A DNA stretch of 11,309 nucleotides from Sporothrix humicola (Eukaryota; Ascomycota; Sordariomycetes; Ophiostomatales; Ophiostomataceae): the NCBI GenBank assembly GCA_021396245.1, contig WNYE01000197.1:1-11309 (forward strand). The letters run 5' to 3'. Shown in pieces: positions 8,289-11,309 of this stretch. How positions within the stretch are numbered: the first letter of the stretch is position 1; every line of letters begins with the position of its first letter. The notes beneath the pieces were generated by a model. The model was not told where the DNA came from. It searched no databases and saw only the letters and a list, made by a program, of their open reading frames with translations. The translations under genes and the position numbers were made by a program.

Positions 8289-8828
8289 TATTACGGATAT
8301 AGTTTTTACGGTTTTATTAACGGGTTAAAGTAATATAACCGACCTTTTAACGAGTATAAAAAATTAATAATACGACCGATGTAAAGTAACGGTGTTAGTA
8401 TAATTAAAAGGTAACCTTTTTAAAATATAAAATAAAAGACTAATTAAAAAATACGAAACTATAAACTAATTAAAAAAAAAAATTTTATTTTATACGAAAA
8501 ATAAAATAAAGAATAAAATACGAATAATATTAAAGGTTATTTTATACGAAATAAAAATAACCGTATAAAATAAAATAAATATATAAAACTAAGGTTTCCT
8601 CTTAATAACTTAAATAAAAAACTTAGTCGTTACCGATTATTTAAAATATATAACTATATAAACTTATATTTTTATACCCTTATTATATATAATCACTACC
8701 TTTTATACGTGTTAAGTATTATTCGACCGTTACACTTTATCACTATTTTACAAAAACAAGAACCCCTCCCTTAGCTTGATCACTTAGCAGAGACTTTTAC
8801 TTTATTCTTAGGAAGTGCCTTTGTAACA
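8289..8828 (+). repeat. 3' LTR (540 bp)
   Basis: It starts TATTACGG, with the second base G-to-A relative to the 5' LTR, and ends TTTGTAACA. The last 110 bp or so keep many C and G bases that are lost in the 5' LTR. Over the aligned ends (8721-8828 against 2341-2448) I count 21 differences, all transitions, and in 20 the 5' copy has the derived base. The first 190 bp are heavily mutated, the mirror image of the 5' LTR. A TATA-like motif at 8655-8662 and the U3 hairpin are shared. Confidence 0.95.
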
Positions 8829-8833
8829 AGTAA
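8829..8833. repeat. Target site duplication, right copy (AGTAA)
   Basis: AGTAA directly follows the terminal ACA of the 3' LTR and matches 1903-1907 exactly. One AGTAA would have been the original target, so 1907 and 8834 were neighbours before insertion. Confidence 0.9.
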
Positions 8834-8952
8834 CGACGAAAAAAACGGGGAAAACGACGGGGAAAAAGGAAAAAACGAGGAAAAAAACGAAATTAATTAA
8901 TAAAGAAAAAACGAAAAAAATAAAAAAAAATAAAAAAACGAAAAAAAAAAAC
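8834..8952. repeat. Purine-rich tract next to the insertion site
   Basis: The + strand is nearly all A and G for about 118 bp. Almost every C falls in a CG step, and T is limited to a few positions near 8893-8901 and the 8920s. Read as protein in frame 3 it would be rich in Asp, Glu, Lys and Asn, typical of a charged linker, but it may equally be a non-coding simple repeat. The LTR element inserted at its left edge. Confidence 0.5.
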
Positions 8953-9425
8953 AATAACTTAAATAAATTAAAATATACTTTTAACAACGACGATAACGAT
9001 AAGTATTTTAATATATTAAAAAAAATTACCCGTAATATTTATAAAGTAAAGTTTACCGTAAACGCCGGTACCGAGTTAATATACGACGTCGACTAAAAAA
9101 TTACCCACGACTAATAAATAACGCGGTTATTTAAAAGACTTAGTATATAAAAAATAATACAAAGTTACGGTATTACGTGGTGGAAGTTAAAAAAATTATA
9201 TTAACTTAATTTTTATATCGATAAAAAACTCGTATAAACGTTTATAATAAAAAAATACTTATAATTTAATGTAAGTTTTTTTAAAAAAAAGTACAATATA
9301 AAAAGTTTAAAGTTTATCCACCGTATTTTATATCTCGTATAACGCTTTACACTATAAAACTAAGTTAAAGTTAAAAAATTAAACCCCACTTTTTATTATA
9401 TACGAAAATCCAGAAAAATTCGTGA
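8835..9425 (+). pseudogene. Possible coding relic of unknown family
   Basis: Frame 3 reads as a charged low-complexity part followed by a more ordinary-looking part, for example SKVYRKRRYRVNIRRRLKNY from about 9036 and YYVVEVKKIILT near 9160. About 20 stops fall in 197 codons, nearly all TAA or TAG, and the frame reaches a TGA at 9423-9425, a stop that RIP seldom makes. If the LTR element and one target copy are removed, this frame joins frame 1 of the left flank without a shift; the chance of that is one in three. I do not recognise a family, and stop density alone does not prove coding. The relic could belong to an older mobile element. Confidence 0.25.
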
Positions 9426-9523
9426 ATTTAAATGGTAATTTTTTTATATTTTTAAGTCCCTTAAATTTTATCGTATAATTTTTTAAAGTTTTATTATAAT
9501 ATAGCTCCACTTAATAAACCACG

Positions 9524-9647
9524 TTTATTAGTTTTTATTTTATCGTTAAAAACGACACTCGTTTTAGTTTTATTTAATAAATTACTTTTATTAGTTTTTA
9601 TTTTATCGTTAAAAACGACGTTTGTATATCGTTAAAAACGATACTCG
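9524..9647. repeat. 63-bp-spaced direct repeats
   Basis: A 33-bp sequence beginning TTTATTAGTTTTTATTTTAT occurs at 9524-9556 and again, identical, at 9587-9619, 63 bp apart. A shorter relative of its end (TATCGTTAAAAACGATACTC) sits at 9627-9646 and also resembles 9541-9560. It adjoins the 65-bp array directly. No gene is seen between 9426 and 9523. Confidence 0.8.
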
Positions 9648-9840
9648 TTTACTTTTTGTAACTTTTATTATACGTATTACGTTACTTAACTTTTACTCGT
9701 TTTAACGTTTCGTTTACTTTTTGTAGTTTTTATTATACGTGTTACGTTATTTAACTTTTATTCGTTTTAACGCTTCGTTTACTTTTTATAACCTTTATTA
9801 TACGTGTTGTATTATTTAATTTTTACCCGTTTTAACGTTT
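9646..9840. repeat. 65-bp tandem repeat, three full copies
   Basis: Three units begin CGTTTACTTTTT: 9646-9710, 9711-9775 and 9776-9840. They differ mainly by C/T and G/A changes, and the third is most diverged. A fourth, decayed partial unit continues to about 9885. Each unit contains a TACGTATTACGTTACTTAAC-like core that recurs in the array at 10691-11055. The unit length is not a multiple of three, so this array is unlikely to be translated as a protein repeat. Confidence 0.9.
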
Positions 9841-9881
9841 TACTTTTAACTTTTATTTACTTTAACGTTTCACTTACCTTT

Positions 9882-9996
9882 ATTATATATAATAATATTA
9901 TACATAATAATATTATATACAATATTATATATAATATTACATATAACATTACATAATAACATTATATAATAATATTATATATAATAATTAATATAT
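9882..9996. repeat. AT-rich simple repeat (TAATATTATA type)
   Basis: Irregular repeats of TAATATTATA and TATATAATA cover about 115 bp. Unlike the rest of the window, several CpA steps survive on the + strand (ACATA, ACATT) while TpG is absent. The sequence is near-palindromic throughout and could extrude as hairpins. No gene is seen. Confidence 0.85.
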
Positions 9997-10099
9997 TCGA
10001 TTAAGTTATATTTATATAATATTACTTAAATAAAACTTAAACGATAAAGTTTTTACCGCCGTATACGTTAAAAAACGCCGTGAATTAAACCGTAAATAT

Positions 10100-10132
<33 letters not shown>

Positions 10133-10490
10133 AAAAACTTATTTCGCTTAAAGAAACCGTTAAAAATTTAAAAAAAAAAAAACGCGATAAAAGATATCGA
10201 GAAAAAATTAAGGCGTAAAAAGTTAGTTAGTCCGAGCCTTTATCGTCTTAATTTATAACTAAACCGTTGTTAAATAACGAGTTAAACGTTAGTTTTATTC
10301 GTTTTAATTTTTTTTTTTTTTTTTAAAATATTAACGAAGGATTTTCGTAATTTATCCTTTTTACTTTACTCGACGGCACTAACTTAACGATTTAACTTTT
10401 TTCGAGTTTAACACTGGATTTTTTTACCTCCGTCTCCACTTTCTCGGATATTCCGTCAATTATTTAAGTAACGAAGTAATAAGTTTTATA
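9997..10490. other. Intergenic stretch with homopolymer runs
   Basis: No gene or motif is recognised here. It contains an uninterrupted run of 26 A (10100-10125), a run of 12 A near 10169-10180 and a run of 17 T (10308-10324). A poly-A run could be the tail of a non-LTR retroelement, but I see no coding relic or target duplication to support that. From about 10330 to 10470 the + strand is pyrimidine-biased (CTTTACTC, CCTCCGTCTCC) and somewhat less A+T-rich, with no recognisable function. Confidence 0.5.
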
Positions 10491-10493
10491 TTA

Positions 10494-10685
10494 ATAAACC
10501 GTTATTATTTTTATTACTTTTATTACTTCGTTTACTTTTTTTATTATTTTTGTTATTTTATTTACTCCGTTTATTTTTATTATTTTACCCATTAGTTTTA
10601 TTACTTTTATTATTTTATTCGTTTTGTTTACTTTTATTGTTTTATTTATTAGTTTTATTACTTTTACCGTTTCGTTTTTACTTTT
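10494..10685. repeat. Degenerate ATTACTTTTATT-type low-complexity repeat
   Basis: Variants of ATTACTTTTATT and GTTTACTTTTATT repeat irregularly. On the - strand this reads as a Lys/Ile/Val/Asn-rich peptide (IKVIKL, NKIIK and similar) without stops. Spacing is often a multiple of three, as in a worn-down coding minisatellite, but non-coding slippage is equally possible. Confidence 0.6.
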
Positions 10686-11060
10686 TATGGCCGTTAATAT
10701 ACGTACCGCGTCACTTAACCTTAACGACCTTAAGTTTAACGGTCCTTCGTTACCCTTTTCGACCACGCCACTTATAATTATTAGTGTACGTATTACGTTA
10801 TATAATTTTAACGACTTTAAACTTAACGGCCTTTTACCACTTATTTCACTTACTTTTTTTATTATTTTTACCGCCTCGCCTTTATTTTCTCTAACCGTTA
10901 ATATACGTACCACGTTACTTAACTTTAACGACTTTAAGTTTAACGGTTTTTCGCCGCCCTTTTCGCCCGTACTACTTATAGTTATTAATGTACGTATTAC
11001 GTTACTTAATCTTAACGACTTTAAGTTTAACGGTATTTCGTTAAACTTATTTAACTTAAA
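10494..11060 (-). CDS. Stop-free frame over the minisatellite, doubtful gene
   Basis: Read on the - strand, this is a 189-codon stop-free frame, bounded by TAA at 11061-11063 upstream and TAA at 10491-10493 downstream; it is the longest I found. It holds four repeats of a PLNLKSLKLSNVVRILT-like unit, spaced 29, 39 and 29 residues, then a Lys/Ile/Val-rich tail. The first ATG-type start would be near 10913, inside the repeats, so a real gene would have lost its beginning. The + strand is also open from 10624 to 11064 with four repeats of its own, so openness reflects the repeat composition. No family is recognised and no signal peptide or membrane segment is convincing. It may be a decayed repeat-protein gene or simply non-coding. 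Confidence 0.2.
10691..11055. repeat. Minisatellite with alternating 87- and 117-bp spacing
   Basis: Four copies of a core of about 45 bp (TACGTA..ACG....TTAA.....AACGACTTTAAGTTTAACGG in outline) have matching ACG positions at 10701, 10788, 10905 and 10992. The spacings are 87, 117 and 87 bp, so the true period is 204 bp holding two sub-units. All three numbers are multiples of three, and the array is stop-free on both strands. The region keeps more C and G than its surroundings. The core is shared with the 65-bp array about 1 kb upstream. Confidence 0.85.
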
Positions 11061-11063
11061 TTA

Positions 11064-11309
11064 GTTTTTAATTAGTACGTAAAAAGTATAACGAATATCG
11101 TTAATTAAGTTTATTATTTTTAAAATACGAAGTATTATTAGTTATTTACTTTATATTTATAATAAACTTATAAAAGATTATTGTAAAAATTATTATTTTA
11201 GTCCGTTAAACTACGATTATTATTATTTTATAAAAAATATTATTAAAATATTATAAAACGTCGTTTATAATTATTTTTTAAATATTAATAATTAATAAAA
11301 AAAGTTACT
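11064..11309. other. Right end of window, nothing recognised
   Basis: AT-rich, RIP-like DNA with no open frame above background, no repeat matching the rest of the window and no recognisable motif. It may belong to a feature that continues past the window. Confidence 0.5.

Larger units (their letters stand above)
1908..8828 (+). mobile_element. Complete, RIP-inactivated Ty3/Gypsy chromovirus LTR retrotransposon
   Basis: The 6,921-bp element has paired LTRs (1908-2448 and 8289-8828), TGTTAC...GTAACA termini, a 5-bp target duplication, a polypurine tract just before the 3' LTR, and gag and pol relics in the order expected for Ty3/Gypsy. RT and RNase H precede integrase, which separates it from Ty1/Copia. 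A chromodomain at the end of pol places it among the chromoviruses. Both genes carry many TAA/TAG codons where the family has Gln or Trp, and several catalytic residues are lost, so it is not autonomous. Aligning the LTRs needs only one 1-bp gap, so the damage is almost purely C-to-T and G-to-A transitions. I could not recognise a primer binding site after 2448. Confidence 0.95.

Noticed and set aside
9524..9840. CRISPR-like array
   Set aside because: The units are contiguous or nearly so, with no short repeat plus unique spacer pattern, and the context is fungal.
10624..11064. 146-residue + strand open frame over the minisatellite
   Set aside because: Both strands are open here because of the repeat composition. 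The + product is mostly Leu/Phe/Asn-rich repeats without recognisable domains, and the - strand frame is longer, so I listed only that one, with low confidence.
1..11309. Mitochondrial or naturally AT-rich genome
   Set aside because: The spared LTR end is about 57% G+C, CpG is abundant, and the differences between LTRs are directed transitions at CpA. This is mutation of repeats, not a base-line composition.

Overview
The window is AT-saturated DNA of the kind left by repeat-induced point mutation (RIP), so it most likely comes from an AT-rich, heterochromatic block of a filamentous ascomycete. CpA and TpG are nearly absent, TpA is very abundant, and CpG is strikingly retained. A part of one LTR that escaped mutation is about 57% G+C, against about 29% in the matching stretch of its partner. 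The host DNA was therefore not originally AT-rich. I cannot name the species, and I see no intact gene.

The centre (1908-8828) is one complete but dead Ty3/Gypsy LTR retrotransposon on the + strand. Its LTRs are 541 and 540 bp, with TGTTAC...GTAACA ends and a perfect 5-bp target duplication (AGTAA at 1903-1907 and 8829-8833). Between the LTRs, gag (about 2508-4028) and pol (about 4021-7620) can be read by similarity through many RIP-made TAA/TAG stops. The order is gag core, CCHC zinc knuckle, protease, reverse transcriptase, RNase H, integrase, GPY/F module and chromodomain, which makes it a chromovirus. Gag would package the RNA, pol would copy it and insert the copy, and the chromodomain would be expected to steer integration to heterochromatin. 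Catalytic Asp/Glu residues of protease, RT motif A, RNase H and integrase are changed to Asn/Asp/Lys, so nothing here can function.

The left flank (1-1902) is RIP-saturated DNA with no recognisable gene. The right flank (8834-11309) starts with a purine-rich tract and a possible coding relic. It continues with tandem repeats (63-bp, then three 65-bp units), a TAATATTATA-type AT-rich satellite, homopolymer runs, and a second array with alternating 87/117-bp spacing. That array leaves a 189-codon stop-free frame on the - strand.

The most informative observations are: a reciprocal RIP gradient in the two LTRs, with the outer edges spared and the inner edges mutated; near-complete CpA loss with CpG protection; one-strand patches where CpA survives but TpG does not; and two minisatellite arrays that share a core. 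I did not find a convincing new gene system.
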